Source: Domibacillus enclensis
GTDB lineage: Bacteria; Bacillota; Bacilli; Bacillales; Domibacillaceae
Assembly: GCF_900156125.1 (NCBI RefSeq)
Contig: NZ_FTLX01000004.1
Location: 1-64,000 of the forward strand
DNA length: 64,000 nt
Direction of reading: 5' to 3'
A model generated the notes under the pieces. That model had not been told where the DNA came from, searched no databases, and was given only the letters and a program-made list of their open reading frames with translations. A program made the translations under genes and the position numbers. Position 1 is the stretch's first letter; each line of letters begins with the position of its first letter. This document shows, piece after piece, positions 19,258 to 28,432 of this stretch.

Positions 19258-20175
19258 ATGTCTACATCTTTACTCATCTTGACATCAAGTGTCATATTGG
19301 TTTACCTTATCACCTTCATTTATATTTCAAAATATAGAAGAGAAGTGCCTTCTATGGTGGGAATGATTGCTGCGATGGCATTAGGAATGATGATCGGGTT
19401 ACTAGGGGGGACTATAGCAGGCGTATACTTTGTGGAAAACCTCTTTTTATCAACTCTTGTTGGGGGAGGGATTGGGTTTTTAGCAGGGACCTTTATTGGA
19501 CTCCCTTTCAACCTCCTCTCCACAATAGAAGGAATGCTGTCCGGTCTGATGGGCGGCATGATGGGTGCCATGCTTGGAGCCATGATTCCGAGTGTATATG
19601 CGGATGCGATAATTAAGCTTTTGTTTTCATTGGAACTCTTATTTAATTTAATCATCCTTTACCTGTTAATCAGTGAAGGGCCGAGGGGAAAAGAATCGAT
19701 AGGAAGAAGGTGGTTTGAAAACCCTGCATTAATGAGTACAACGCTAGCCTTATTTTTCTTTTTTTTTAACATGGCCGGTCCCATCGCTTTTCCTAAACAG
19801 CCCCCTCATGTGAATCACACTTCACAAAGCAGCAATGGATCAACCAAAGATATGAGCAGCATTATAGAAATTAATGCAGAAGATTTTTCATATTCACCGC
19901 ATAATATAAAATTCAAGAAATCTCAAACGGTTACAATCCGTTTGAAAAATGTTGGACAAGTTGAGCATGACCTACAAGTGAAAGGTTTAAAGGCAGAAGT
20001 GATAGAGTCAGAAAGCCATCATTCAGGAGACCAAAGAGACTTACATATACATGCCATGCCTGGTAAAAATTCTTCCATCACCTTCAAACCATTAGAAACT
20101 GGAAGGTTTGAGTTCTATTGTACACTTCCAGGGCACAAAGAATCGGGAATGGCGGGAACATTTGATGTTCTTTGA
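19258..20175 (+). CDS. Membrane-anchored cupredoxin-domain protein
   Basis: 305 residues. The first half is a membrane region with about five to six helices, with glycine-zipper stretches (GMMIGLLGGTIAG, SGLMGGMMGAMLGAM). After a helix near 160-178 an external cupredoxin domain (about 200-305) follows. Type-1 copper ligands are visible: His in VEHDLQVKG, Cys288 and His293 in CTLPGH, and Met298. Extra histidines (SESHHS, DLHIHAMPG) may add metal sites. It should hold or shuttle copper outside the membrane. ATG start with GGGAGG upstream. Followed by the CcdA-like gene. Confidence 0.87.
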   Translation: MSTSLLILTSSVILVYLITFIYISKYRREVPSMVGMIAAMALGMMIGLLGGTIAGVYFVENLFLSTLVGGGIGFLAGTFIGLPFNLLSTIEGMLSGLMGGMMGAMLGAMIPSVYADAIIKLLFSLELLFNLIILYLLISEGPRGKESIGRRWFENPALMSTTLALFFFFFNMAGPIAFPKQPPHVNHTSQSSNGSTKDMSSIIEINAEDFSYSPHNIKFKKSQTVTIRLKNVGQVEHDLQVKGLKAEVIESESHHSGDQRDLHIHAMPGKNSSITFKPLETGRFEFYCTLPGHKESGMAGTFDVL

Positions 20176-20265
20176 CGGAAAGAAATTTTCAAATAATCGG
20201 CATATGCAAATTGAAAGTCTCCTTTCAGTTGATTTAGTATGAAAATACAAAAAGGAATCGGGAAC

Positions 20266-20991
20266 ATGTATAATTTGTTCAATAATTTCAGCAATTTTGT
20301 CACACAGCCCTTTTTGAATTGGTTTCATCAAATGGACAATATCTCAATTGGAGGAGCACTGCTTTTAGGGTTTATTGGTGCGTTAGTGCCCTGCCAGCTG
20401 ACAGCCAATGGCAGTGCGCTTATGATCTATGGAAACTCATCCCTTAGAAAAGGCGTTGTATGGTCTCATATTTTTTTATTCCTCTTAGGAAAAATAGTTG
20501 TTTTTAGCGGGTTAGGTCTCATGGTTTGGCTCGTTGGAAGCCAGATCGAACAGACCTTGACGCTGTTTTTTCCTTGGTTTAGAAAAATAATTGGCCCATT
20601 GTTAATTCTTGCGGGGTTCTTTTTATTAGGAATTATTAACTGGAAAAAAGAAATTTCTTTTGGGAAAATCCCTTCGAGACTGTTTAAAGGGAAAACAGGT
20701 TCTTTTTTAATGGGTGTCAGCTTTTCTCTGGGCTTTTGTCCCACGATGTTCGTACTTTTCTTTGTTACACTGATGCCACTGGCTTTATCGGTTCCATATG
20801 GATTTGTTCTTCCAAGTGTTTTTGCAGTCGGAACAACGCTTCCTCTTTTGATCATCATCTTTATTGTCTGGTTCTTAGAAATGGATAAAGTCATTATGGC
20901 GAAAAGCAAAAAAATAGGGGACATGATACAAAAAATGACTGGTGCTGTTCTTATATTGATTGGTATGATGGACACCATTGTGTACTTGTAG
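20266..20991 (+). CDS. CcdA/DsbD-like transmembrane thiol transporter
   Basis: 241 residues from the ATG at 20266 (AAAGGAA eight bases upstream); the frame opens at 20239 but has no ribosome site there. Six predicted helices include the paired cysteine motifs ALVPCQLTANG and LGFCPTMFVL, placed as in CcdA and the membrane domain of DsbD, which carry reducing equivalents across the membrane. In this setting it may keep cysteine ligands of the cupredoxin or of the oxidase reduced, or may be one of the CcdA-like copper proteins. Likely co-transcribed with its neighbours. Confidence 0.85.
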   Translation: MYNLFNNFSNFVTQPFLNWFHQMDNISIGGALLLGFIGALVPCQLTANGSALMIYGNSSLRKGVVWSHIFLFLLGKIVVFSGLGLMVWLVGSQIEQTLTLFFPWFRKIIGPLLILAGFFLLGIINWKKEISFGKIPSRLFKGKTGSFLMGVSFSLGFCPTMFVLFFVTLMPLALSVPYGFVLPSVFAVGTTLPLLIIIFIVWFLEMDKVIMAKSKKIGDMIQKMTGAVLILIGMMDTIVYL

Positions 20992-21002
20992 GAGTGACGG
21001 TT

Positions 21003-21881
21003 ATGGAAGTTATTCTTCTTTTTGGCACAGGAATTCTGACCATCATTTTCAGTATAGCTCATTTGAAAAGCACATCTTCAGTTACGACAAAACCTTTATT
21101 TATTTATTCTTTATTTTCTTTTCTGCTGCTTTGGTTGCTTTTCTTTTATAATTTGAATATGTACAAGGATGAAATTGCACTTGCCTTTTCAAATGTTAAA
21201 GAAGAGCCAAAGGAAACCATTATGGAAGAAAACATAGAAACGGAACAAAATTTAGTCGGAGCAAAAGGAAAAGCAGAAGTGACTAAAAAGCTCTTGGATG
21301 CTCCATTAATCAACCAACTCCCGGAACTGCCCAGAGGGTGTGAAGTAACAAGTCTTGCCATGCTTTTGAGGAATGCAGGTGTCAAAGTAGATAAAATGCA
21401 GTTGGCAAAAGAAGTGAGGAAAGACCCTACACCGATGACTTATCGAAACGGCCGAGTACATTTCGGCAATCCTGCCATTGGATTTGTAGGAGACATGCAT
21501 TCATTTAAGAATCCTGGATATGGTGTGTACGATAAGCCTGTTTTCCATTTGGCGGAAAGGTATCTTCCAGGACAGGTGATCAATATGACAGGCGAAGCTT
21601 TTGACAGTGTGCTTAACAAAATCAAGACAGATCAACCTGTTTGGATTATTACAAATGTAACCTTTGGTGTACTTGAGGATTTACAGTTTGAAACGTGGAA
21701 TACACCTGAAGGGGAAATTAAGATAACGTATAAAGAACATTCTGTTTTAGTTACCGGCTTTGATGGGAATTACATTTACTTTAATGACCCGCTGACCAGT
21801 ATTAAAAACAGCAAAGCGAACAAGAAACAATTTATTGCAGCCTGGGAACAAATGGGGAAGCAAGCAATCAGTTTAAAGTAG
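21003..21881 (+). CDS. Membrane-anchored C39-like peptidase domain protein
   Basis: 292 residues from the ATG at 21003 behind AGGAGTG. Two N-terminal helices (about 4-20 and 33-51) and a charged linker precede a peptidase C39-like domain: LPRGCEVTSLAMLLRNAG carries the putative catalytic Cys, EHSVLVTGFD the His, and YFNDP the Asp. The domain should face outside. Substrate unknown; it is not fused to an ABC exporter as bacteriocin C39 peptidases are. It is the last gene before the bidirectional terminator and begins 11 bases after the CcdA-like gene. Confidence 0.82.
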   Translation: MEVILLFGTGILTIIFSIAHLKSTSSVTTKPLFIYSLFSFLLLWLLFFYNLNMYKDEIALAFSNVKEEPKETIMEENIETEQNLVGAKGKAEVTKKLLDAPLINQLPELPRGCEVTSLAMLLRNAGVKVDKMQLAKEVRKDPTPMTYRNGRVHFGNPAIGFVGDMHSFKNPGYGVYDKPVFHLAERYLPGQVINMTGEAFDSVLNKIKTDQPVWIITNVTFGVLEDLQFETWNTPEGEIKITYKEHSVLVTGFDGNYIYFNDPLTSIKNSKANKKQFIAAWEQMGKQAISLK

Positions 21882-21935
21882 GTAGTGGATAATCTCAAGG
21901 CCGATTGAAGGCACTATGACCTGAAAAAAGTGAAC

Positions 21936-21971
21936 AAAAAAGGTGATCCCCTGTAAGGGGTCACCTTTTTT
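21936..21971. terminator. Bidirectional terminator (peptidase / asparagine synthase)
   Basis: AAAAAAGGTGATCCCCT and GGGGTCACCTTTTTT form a long stem with a short loop. A and T runs on both sides allow use on both strands by the convergent genes. Confidence 0.88.
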
Positions 21972-21981
21972 ATATGGGCAT

Positions 21982-23880
21982 TTACTTTTGTAAAACCAGT
22001 TCTTTTTCTTGAGCAACTGAAGAAAAATCAAATTTATTCTCAATGTGGATCTGGTGCCAAAGCATAAAGATAATGACAGTCCATAGTTTTCGGCTATTAT
22101 CTTTTTTATTGGCACAATGCTCATTAAGTAGTGCCAACACGGCGTCTGTATGAATCAAATGGTTCACATGGCTGTTTTTGATAAGATCCACTGTCCAGTC
22201 ATACATCTCGTCTTTAAGCCAGAGCCGGATCGGAACCGGGAATCCAAGCTTTTTTCTTTGCAAGATATGCTCCGGCACAATGCCCTCTGCAGCTTTTCTT
22301 AGGATATATTTAGTTGTGTTATTTGCGAGCTTGAATTTTGTTGGGATTTTGGAAGCGACCTCGAACACATTACGATCTAGGAACGGAACTCTTAGTTCTA
22401 AAGAGTTTGCCATTGTCATTTTGTCAGCTTTTAATAAAATGTCGCCTCTTAACCATGTATGAATATCAATATGCTGCATCTTCAATACTTTATCGTACTT
22501 TACCGCTTCACCATAAAATGGACTGGTTATATCAGTATAATGCAGTGCCGGATTTACTTGATGAAGAAGAGCGCGCTTTTCTAATTCCTCGAAAATTTTA
22601 GCATTCCCTATATACCGTTCTTCGAGGGGCGTGCATCCCCTTTCCGTGAAGCTTTTCCCTTTTACTCCTTCTGGTAAAAGTTTAACGAGGCTTTTCAGCG
22701 CTTTTTTCATCGGAGCAGGGATATTATCGAAGCCTTGTAAATCAATAGATTCTCGATAAATATTATAGCCGCCGAATAGTTCATCGGCCCCTTCTCCTGA
22801 TAAAACCACTTTTACTTGTTTTTTTGCTTCACGTGCGACAAAGTATAAAGGGACAGCAGCAGGATCTGCCAATGGGTCATCCATGTGCCAGATAATCTTA
22901 GGCAATTCCTCCATAAACTCTTTAGCAGAAATCGTATAATCAATATTTTCTAAGCCCAATACATCAGCTGTTTCTTTCGCTACATCGACTTCACTGTAAC
23001 CGCTGCTTTCAAAACCAACAGAAAACGTTTTAATTTTCGGGTTAACTTGTTTAGCTAATGAAACAATGAAGCTTGAGTCAATTCCACCAGAAAGGAAAGA
23101 GCCTACTGGCACATCACTCCTCATGTGAATATTGACTGATTCTAATAAAACATCCTGTATTTCTTTTGCCAGTTTTACTTCATCAGACTGTACAGGATTA
23201 AACGTCGGCTGCCAGTAGCGTTGAATGTCCATCGGCTGTCCGGGAGATTTGGTAAAAAAGTGTCCCGGCCGTAGCTTTTTAATCGCTTGAGTCATTGTAG
23301 CAGGTTCCGGTACATATTGAAAAGTGAGATAATGATGAAGAGATTCGGGCCTGATGGCCGTATCATTGACGGCCTTGGCAATGCTTTTTCTTTCAGAACC
23401 GAAAAAGGTTTGGTTTTCTTTTTCTAGATAATAAAACGGTTTAATGCCGAATGGATCACGGGCACCAAATAACCTTTTGTCCTGTTTGTCCCATATCAAA
23501 AACCCAAACATTCCTCTTAATTCATTTACCATTTTGTCATTTCTTGCACTGTAAAGAGCAATTAAAACCTCTGTATCAGAATGAGTACTAAAATGGTATC
23601 CCTCTTCTTCTAATTGATTTCTCAGTTCTAAATAGTTATAAATCTCTCCATTGAAGACAATCCAATACCGCTCATTTTCATAAGACAAAGGCTGATGACC
23701 CGCTTTCAAATCAATAATACTAAGCCTTCTGAAACCAAGCTTTACATGCTCATCTAAATAATACCCAGCGTCATCCGGACCTCTATGAATAATCATATTA
23801 TTCATATTCTCTACTGTATTTTGATTTTCTAAAAAGTCATTATGCGCTACATTAGAAAATATCCCTACAAAACCACACAT
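21982..23880 (-). CDS. asnB: Glutamine-hydrolysing asparagine synthase
   Basis: 632 residues from the ATG at 23880, which gives the MCGFVGIF N-terminus with the catalytic Cys2 nucleophile; 31 more in-frame codons upstream are not part of the family. The glutaminase domain shows NNMIIHRGPDDAG, FNGEIYN and GMFGFLIWD. The synthetase domain has the PP-loop VGSFLSGGIDSS, LSGEGADELFGGY and LELRVPFLDR. It makes asparagine, or amidates another carboxylate; AsnB paralogues in Bacillus amidate peptidoglycan diaminopimelate. Placement inside a copper/surface cluster suggests an envelope role, but that is inference. Confidence 0.92.
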   Translation of the reverse strand: MCGFVGIFSNVAHNDFLENQNTVENMNNMIIHRGPDDAGYYLDEHVKLGFRRLSIIDLKAGHQPLSYENERYWIVFNGEIYNYLELRNQLEEEGYHFSTHSDTEVLIALYSARNDKMVNELRGMFGFLIWDKQDKRLFGARDPFGIKPFYYLEKENQTFFGSERKSIAKAVNDTAIRPESLHHYLTFQYVPEPATMTQAIKKLRPGHFFTKSPGQPMDIQRYWQPTFNPVQSDEVKLAKEIQDVLLESVNIHMRSDVPVGSFLSGGIDSSFIVSLAKQVNPKIKTFSVGFESSGYSEVDVAKETADVLGLENIDYTISAKEFMEELPKIIWHMDDPLADPAAVPLYFVAREAKKQVKVVLSGEGADELFGGYNIYRESIDLQGFDNIPAPMKKALKSLVKLLPEGVKGKSFTERGCTPLEERYIGNAKIFEELEKRALLHQVNPALHYTDITSPFYGEAVKYDKVLKMQHIDIHTWLRGDILLKADKMTMANSLELRVPFLDRNVFEVASKIPTKFKLANNTTKYILRKAAEGIVPEHILQRKKLGFPVPIRLWLKDEMYDWTVDLIKNSHVNHLIHTDAVLALLNEHCANKKDNSRKLWTVIIFMLWHQIHIENKFDFSSVAQEKELVLQK

Positions 23881-23955
23881 TCTTTTCACTCCACCTCTGG
23901 TAGTTTCTACTATCAAAATACTCATTTTAGCAGGGGATTTTGTAGAATATGTGTA

Positions 23956-23984
23956 GTTTTCAAAATGAGACATAGTTTGAAAAC
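23956..23984. promoter_or_regulatory. Inverted repeat between asnB and lgt
   Basis: Perfect 9-base arms GTTTTCAAA and TTTGAAAAC are separated by 11 bases. They lie about 80 bases before asnB and 110 before lgt, in the divergent promoter region. This is a candidate operator; no regulator is known. Confidence 0.45.
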
Positions 23985-24091
23985 GATTAAATAATTATTT
24001 TCTAAAAGCTATTGTTGTCTCTCCTTAGAAAATACACATTTACTACTTATACTGTTAATGCAGCAAATTAAATGAGGGGGAACCTTATGAC

Positions 24092-24919
24092 ATGGAAAGT
24101 ATTAAAGCATTAGATCGTATTGCCTTTCAAGTTGGACCCTTAACGATTTATTGGTATGGACTGATTATCATGACAGGTATTTTACTTGGGTTGTGGTTGG
24201 CGACAAGAGAGTCCGTGAGGCAGGGGCTACCAAAAGATACATTTAGTGATTTGCTTTTTATTGTATTGCCTGTAGCAATAATTTCAGCTAGGCTATATTA
24301 TGTTACTTTTGAATGGACCTACTACTCTCAAAATCCCTCCCAAATCTTTGCGATTTGGGAAGGTGGTATTGCAATTCATGGTGCGCTTTTAGGATCATAT
24401 GTAGCTGGATATATCTTTTCCAAAAGAAAAAAGATTTCATTTTTGAAATTGGCAGATATTGCAGCACCTAGCATCGTGTTAGGACAAGCAATTGGTCGGT
24501 GGGGAAATTTTATGAATCAGGAAGCTCATGGAAGAGAAGTGTCTAGAGCTTTTTTGGAGCAATTATATTTACCTGATGTGATAATTAACCAAATGTACAT
24601 TGATGGACAATACTACCACCCAACATTTTTGTATGAGTCGGTCTGGAGCACAATTATTTTCGGCTTACTGCTATACGCAAGAAGAAAACGTTTAGTCGAA
24701 GGCGAACTTTTCTTTTCATATCTTGTTCTCTATTCTATCGGGCGATTTTTCATCGAAGGTATGAGGACCGATAGTTTAATGTTGTCTGAAGGGTTAAGAG
24801 TGGCCCAGTTGGTGTCTATTGGGCTAATCTGTATAGGAATCAGCATGATAGCCTGTCGAAGAAACAGCTTGAAAATAAGAAACGGAAACGGAGAGCCTAA
24901 TGATGAAAAAATCAAATAA
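24092..24919 (+). CDS. lgt: Prolipoprotein diacylglyceryl transferase Lgt (accessory copy)
   Basis: 275 residues, polytopic. Lgt motifs: the N-terminal [24 protein letters not shown] with the essential His, the signature [13 protein letters not shown], and ESVWSTIIF. Lgt adds diacylglyceryl to the lipobox Cys of prolipoproteins. In Bacillus the housekeeping lgt usually lies with hprK, which is not seen here, so this is probably a second copy dedicated to lipoproteins of this cluster (multicopper oxidase and YdhK). Start ATG at 24092 after GAGGGGG. It overlaps the next gene by 20 bases. Confidence 0.93.
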   Translation: MESIKALDRIAFQVGPLTIYWYGLIIMTGILLGLWLATRESVRQGLPKDTFSDLLFIVLPVAIISARLYYVTFEWTYYSQNPSQIFAIWEGGIAIHGALLGSYVAGYIFSKRKKISFLKLADIAAPSIVLGQAIGRWGNFMNQEAHGREVSRAFLEQLYLPDVIINQMYIDGQYYHPTFLYESVWSTIIFGLLLYARRKRLVEGELFFSYLVLYSIGRFFIEGMRTDSLMLSEGLRVAQLVSIGLICIGISMIACRRNSLKIRNGNGEPNDEKIK

Positions 24920-25841
24920 ACCTAAAAAAAGTCCTATGCTCATGTGGGGCATTTTATTGACAGTTATCGCAGCAAGTACAGCGGGGATTTTCTTTTTGAG
25001 TAAAGGCACAGAGAAATCAGTCAGTTTTGATCATATCCATGGAATCGGCTACACAGGTGATGGCAACAGTTTGGTCATACCGGCTCATGATGGATTGAGA
25101 ATATATGAAGAAGATACTTGGCGAAATGCTGAAAACGAACCAAACGACTATATGGGTTTTTCAATGATAAATGATGGCTTTTATAGCAGTGGCCACCCGG
25201 CTCCAGGCAGCGACTTGAAAAATCCATTCGGTATTGTGAAAAGTGATAATTTCGGTTCTGAAATCGAACCCTTGACTTTATACGGGGAAGTGGATTTTCA
25301 TGGAATGGCGGCAGGCTACAACTCAAATATCATTTATGTTATGAACCCGCAGCCTAACACCGTTATGGCGTCCCCCGGTCTTTATTTTTCTACAGATGAA
25401 GCGAGGACTTGGAAGAATAGCAAGTTGAACAATCTAGTTGGATCTGCATCGGCCATAGCAGTTCACCCTGAAAATGAACAAATGATTGCGCTTGGAACTG
25501 ATCAAGGTGCGTTTCTTTCTGCAGACAATGGGAATACTTTCAACCAGACATTAAAAGAGCCCGTCTCTGCTATGACGTATACGTTCGATGAAAAGGTAGC
25601 AATAGGTTCTAGGGGGGAAAAAGCAAAAGTGACGATTCTAGATTTAATCTCTCTTGAACCAAAAGAGCTGTCTATTCCATCGCCGAATGAAGGAGAGTTT
25701 ATTTCATTTATTGCAGTAAACCCTAAAGATGTAAATGTTATTGCGTATTCAACCAGTGAAAATAATGTATACCAAAGTAAGAACGGGGGAGCTAGTTGGA
25801 CTGCAATTGTAAAAAAAGGAAAGGGTGTAAAGAGTGACTAA
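24900..25841 (+). CDS. Membrane-anchored beta-propeller protein (F510_1955/sialidase-like)
   Basis: 313 residues. An N-terminal anchor (about 14-33) precedes a repetitive beta-propeller: [50 protein letters not shown] and [14 protein letters not shown]. These S-x-D-x-G-x-T-W Asp boxes are the sialidase/BNR repeats. Proteins of this type are annotated as F510_1955-family glycosylhydrolases. I see no catalytic sialidase residues, and the HIHG near the start could bind metal. It starts inside lgt (20-base overlap), so the two are translationally linked. Confidence 0.8.
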   Translation: MMKKSNKPKKSPMLMWGILLTVIAASTAGIFFLSKGTEKSVSFDHIHGIGYTGDGNSLVIPAHDGLRIYEEDTWRNAENEPNDYMGFSMINDGFYSSGHPAPGSDLKNPFGIVKSDNFGSEIEPLTLYGEVDFHGMAAGYNSNIIYVMNPQPNTVMASPGLYFSTDEARTWKNSKLNNLVGSASAIAVHPENEQMIALGTDQGAFLSADNGNTFNQTLKEPVSAMTYTFDEKVAIGSRGEKAKVTILDLISLEPKELSIPSPNEGEFISFIAVNPKDVNVIAYSTSENNVYQSKNGGASWTAIVKKGKGVKSD

Positions 25842-25949
25842 ACTGACAAAAAGCTGTAGCCGTTCATATCTCAAGCGCCTTATACTGAAGGCAAGAAAGA
25901 TTAACACCTATTATATCCTTCCGAAATACAGTATAGAGAGGTGATAAAG

Positions 25950-26291
25950 ATGTGTTTTTCAAGCAACGCTATAGAGCAAGAGGCTTTAAAAGTGACGGAA
26001 CAAATAAAAAAGAAAACTATTTACAAATTTGTAAAGGCTGATTTTATAAATGGACACGATAACGATGACGACTTGAACTTAATTTCGAGAATCACGTTAG
26101 AAGATCACAGTGGAAAAAAGTACTGCATTGAACCAAACCCGAATGGACTACGATTTGCAGAAGGGACCATCACATTTCATGAGTACAAGGAGTTAGAACG
26201 AAACGAAAAGAAACAAGGGACTCGCCTATTGCTTTTAACAATCACTGTTTACTTAGCAGCAGGCGGAACGTTCATCTGGTACTTGCTTTAG
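25950..26291 (+). CDS. Hypothetical C-terminally anchored protein
   Basis: 113 residues from the ATG at 25950 after AGAGGTG. A soluble N-terminal region starts MCFSSNAIEQ and contains an acidic stretch GHDNDDDLN; a single helix closes the protein (about 94-113), so it is tail-anchored or has its bulk in the cytosol. I recognise no family. It ends 16 bases before a terminator. Belongs by position to the copper cluster. Confidence 0.6.
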   Translation: MCFSSNAIEQEALKVTEQIKKKTIYKFVKADFINGHDNDDDLNLISRITLEDHSGKKYCIEPNPNGLRFAEGTITFHEYKELERNEKKQGTRLLLLTITVYLAAGGTFIWYLL

Positions 26292-26306
26292 ACCATTCTG
26301 CCGCTC

Positions 26307-26346
26307 AACCGACGCAAAAACATGTCGTTATTGCGTCGGTTTTTTG
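26307..26346 (+). terminator. Terminator upstream of the multicopper oxidase
   Basis: An 11-bp perfect stem, AACCGACGCAA with TTGCGTCGGTT, with a 13-base loop and a T run. Confidence 0.9.
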
Positions 26347-26380
26347 TAAAATCAAACAATCGCTTTTAAAAATGCGTATT

Positions 26381-26410
26381 TTGATGATGACTCCATTAAT
26401 TCTCCATAAT
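26381..26410 (+). promoter_or_regulatory. Possible promoter of the multicopper oxidase gene
   Basis: TTGATG (26381-26386) and CATAAT (26405-26410) with an 18-base spacer, 45 bases before the start codon and after a terminator. A match of moderate quality. Confidence 0.35.
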
Positions 26411-26454
26411 TAATCGCTATGATTAAAAAACGATCATATATGGAGGTGCAGCAA

Positions 26455-28062
26455 ATGAAATCAAAAGTTACTTTATTCTTTTTTATATCCCTTTTTGCCT
26501 TAATATTAAGTGCCTGTAGTATGGCTGGCATGGACCATAGCAACATGAATATGGGGGACAAAGATGCAGAAACAAAGAAAGAAGAAACAAAAGATTTACA
26601 GGCTACAGCCGCAGCGGAAACCATAACAGATAATGAGTTTACCTTGGTAGCCCAAGAGAGAACACATAATTTAACAAGCAAAAAGAGCGTTACGGCATGG
26701 ACATTTAATGGATCCGTACCTGGCCCAGAAATTAGAGTCCAGGAAGGTGAAGAGGTAAAGATCAATTTGAAAAACGAATTGAAAGATCCTGTAACAATTC
26801 ATTGGCATGGTCTTCCTGTCCCAAATGAAATGGATGGAATACCTGGGGTAACTCAAAATGCTGTACAGCCTGGCGAGAGCTTTACTTATAAATTCACAGC
26901 AGAGGTACCCGGAACTTACTGGTACCACTCTCATCAAGAAGGAGCAACTCAGGTTGATAAAGGATTATACGGTTCCTTTATTGTAGAAGGAAAAGATCAA
27001 AGAGAATATGACCGAGATTATACTCTTGTTCTTGATGAGTGGATGAGTAATATGGACTCCATGGATATGGAAGAAACAATGAATATAGAGTCAGACAACG
27101 CTGAAAACATGGAAGGCATGGATCATAGCAATATGGAGATGGGGCCAAAAGCGGAATTAGCAGGTCCAGAGTCTGAAGATATGGCACATGATATGAGTAT
27201 GTATAATATTTATACCATTAATGGGAAAAGCGGAGAAAGCATTAATAAGTTAACGGTGAAAGAAGGAGAGAAAGTCCGCTTGCGCTTAGTAAATGCTGGA
27301 TTTATGTCACATAAAATTCATCTGCACGGCCATAATTTCAAAATCATTAGCTCGGATGGTCAGAATATTTCCAATCCTCAAGAAGTAAAAGAACAGTTGA
27401 TCTCAATTGCCCCAGGTGAAAGATATGATATTGAATTTACAGCGGATAACCCTGGCGAATGGCTTTTAGAATGCCATGGGGATATGGAAGGCACTGATGG
27501 TATGCGAACGCTTATTCAGTATGAAGACTTCTCAGGAAAATCGACTGATAAATCCAACAATCGTGAAGAGCTTCCCGCATTTGATTTGACTTCTTACGGC
27601 GAAAAAGAAGAAGGAGAGTTTACATTAGATCAAGTATACGATGTATCCTATACTATGGACTTGAACACTCAAACAACAAATGGAAAGCAAAAATTCACTA
27701 TTAATGACAAAACGTATCCCCAAACTGAGCAGATACAGGTAAACGAAGGAGACACAGTAAAAGTCAACTTGGTAAACAACTCAAAAGATGATGATCACCC
27801 TATGCATTTACATGGTCACTTTTTTCAGGTTTTAAGCAAAAATGGGAAGCCCGTTGAAGGGTCTCCTTTGATGAAAGATACGATTAGTTTGGAACCAGGT
27901 GACGAGTACATTGTGGCTTTTAAAGCAGATAATCGTGGCAACTGGATGTTCCACTGTCATGATTTACACCATGCAACCGCTGGAATGGTTACACAAGTAA
28001 ATTACGAAGGATTTAAACCCAATTTTGTACCGGATCCTGCAGCAAACAACAATCCTGAATAA
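26455..28062 (+). CDS. Multicopper oxidase lipoprotein
   Basis: 535 residues from the ATG at 26455 (TGGAGGTG upstream). A lipoprotein signal ends LILSAC with Cys21, followed by Met/His-rich MAGMDHSNMNMG. Copper ligands: HWHG at 116, HSH at 158, HPMHLHGH at 448 and HCHDLHHATAGM from 500. A middle domain also has HKIHLHGH (286) and ECHGDM (340-341), which suggests extra cupredoxin-type copper. A further Met/His block lies at about 218-230. It should oxidise Cu(I) at the outer face of the membrane, which lowers copper toxicity. The signal is Sec-type, without twin arginines. Confidence 0.93.
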   Translation: MKSKVTLFFFISLFALILSACSMAGMDHSNMNMGDKDAETKKEETKDLQATAAAETITDNEFTLVAQERTHNLTSKKSVTAWTFNGSVPGPEIRVQEGEEVKINLKNELKDPVTIHWHGLPVPNEMDGIPGVTQNAVQPGESFTYKFTAEVPGTYWYHSHQEGATQVDKGLYGSFIVEGKDQREYDRDYTLVLDEWMSNMDSMDMEETMNIESDNAENMEGMDHSNMEMGPKAELAGPESEDMAHDMSMYNIYTINGKSGESINKLTVKEGEKVRLRLVNAGFMSHKIHLHGHNFKIISSDGQNISNPQEVKEQLISIAPGERYDIEFTADNPGEWLLECHGDMEGTDGMRTLIQYEDFSGKSTDKSNNREELPAFDLTSYGEKEEGEFTLDQVYDVSYTMDLNTQTTNGKQKFTINDKTYPQTEQIQVNEGDTVKVNLVNNSKDDDHPMHLHGHFFQVLSKNGKPVEGSPLMKDTISLEPGDEYIVAFKADNRGNWMFHCHDLHHATAGMVTQVNYEGFKPNFVPDPAANNNPE

Positions 28063-28078
28063 AAGATGCATTCATGCT

Positions 28079-28110
28079 AAAAAAAGAGACTGGTGTCGGT
28101 CTCTTTTTTT
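28079..28110 (+). terminator. Terminator after the multicopper oxidase
   Basis: AAAAAAAGAGAC pairs with GTCTCTTTTTTT around an 8-base loop. Confidence 0.9.
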
Positions 28111-28144
28111 AAGTCAAATAATATTATGAAGGGCGAGAGCTGTA

Positions 28145-28432
28145 ATGCCAAACAAGTCTAAAACTTTTGACGTCAACAATACTGTGAACGATCTCCGCTT
28201 AAATGCAACAGATATTGCAGATAAAAGGAAGTTGCTCGAAATACTTTACCGCTTTTCTGCCGGGAATAAAGAAAAAACTGTCTTAGTTCAAAATAGAGAA
28301 AACCCAAAAGAAGAAGGTATTTTGATCAGTCTTGAATATTTTGAGGAATTGCTTTCTTACAAAGAGGCCGTTCAGGAAGTTTTTGATTATTTAGTTAAAG
28401 AAGAGAACGTAAAAAATCATTCCATTAAATAA
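28145..28432 (+). CDS. Hypothetical protein with Phd/YefM antitoxin-like features
   Basis: 95 residues, soluble. The pattern VNNTVNDLRLNATDI, then VLVQNRENPKEEGILISLEYFEELLSYKEA, resembles Phd/YefM antitoxins (beta-strand, loop, then -VLISLEEYE- helix). No toxin gene of the RelE, YoeB or Doc type lies next to it, so it would be an orphan. The ribosome site is poor (GGGCGAGAG). The family call is tentative. Confidence 0.5.
   Translation: MPNKSKTFDVNNTVNDLRLNATDIADKRKLLEILYRFSAGNKEKTVLVQNRENPKEEGILISLEYFEELLSYKEAVQEVFDYLVKEENVKNHSIK

Noticed and set aside
26455-26520. Tat signal peptide on the multicopper oxidase
   Set aside because: There is no twin-arginine; the signal is a short Sec lipoprotein type ending LSAC.
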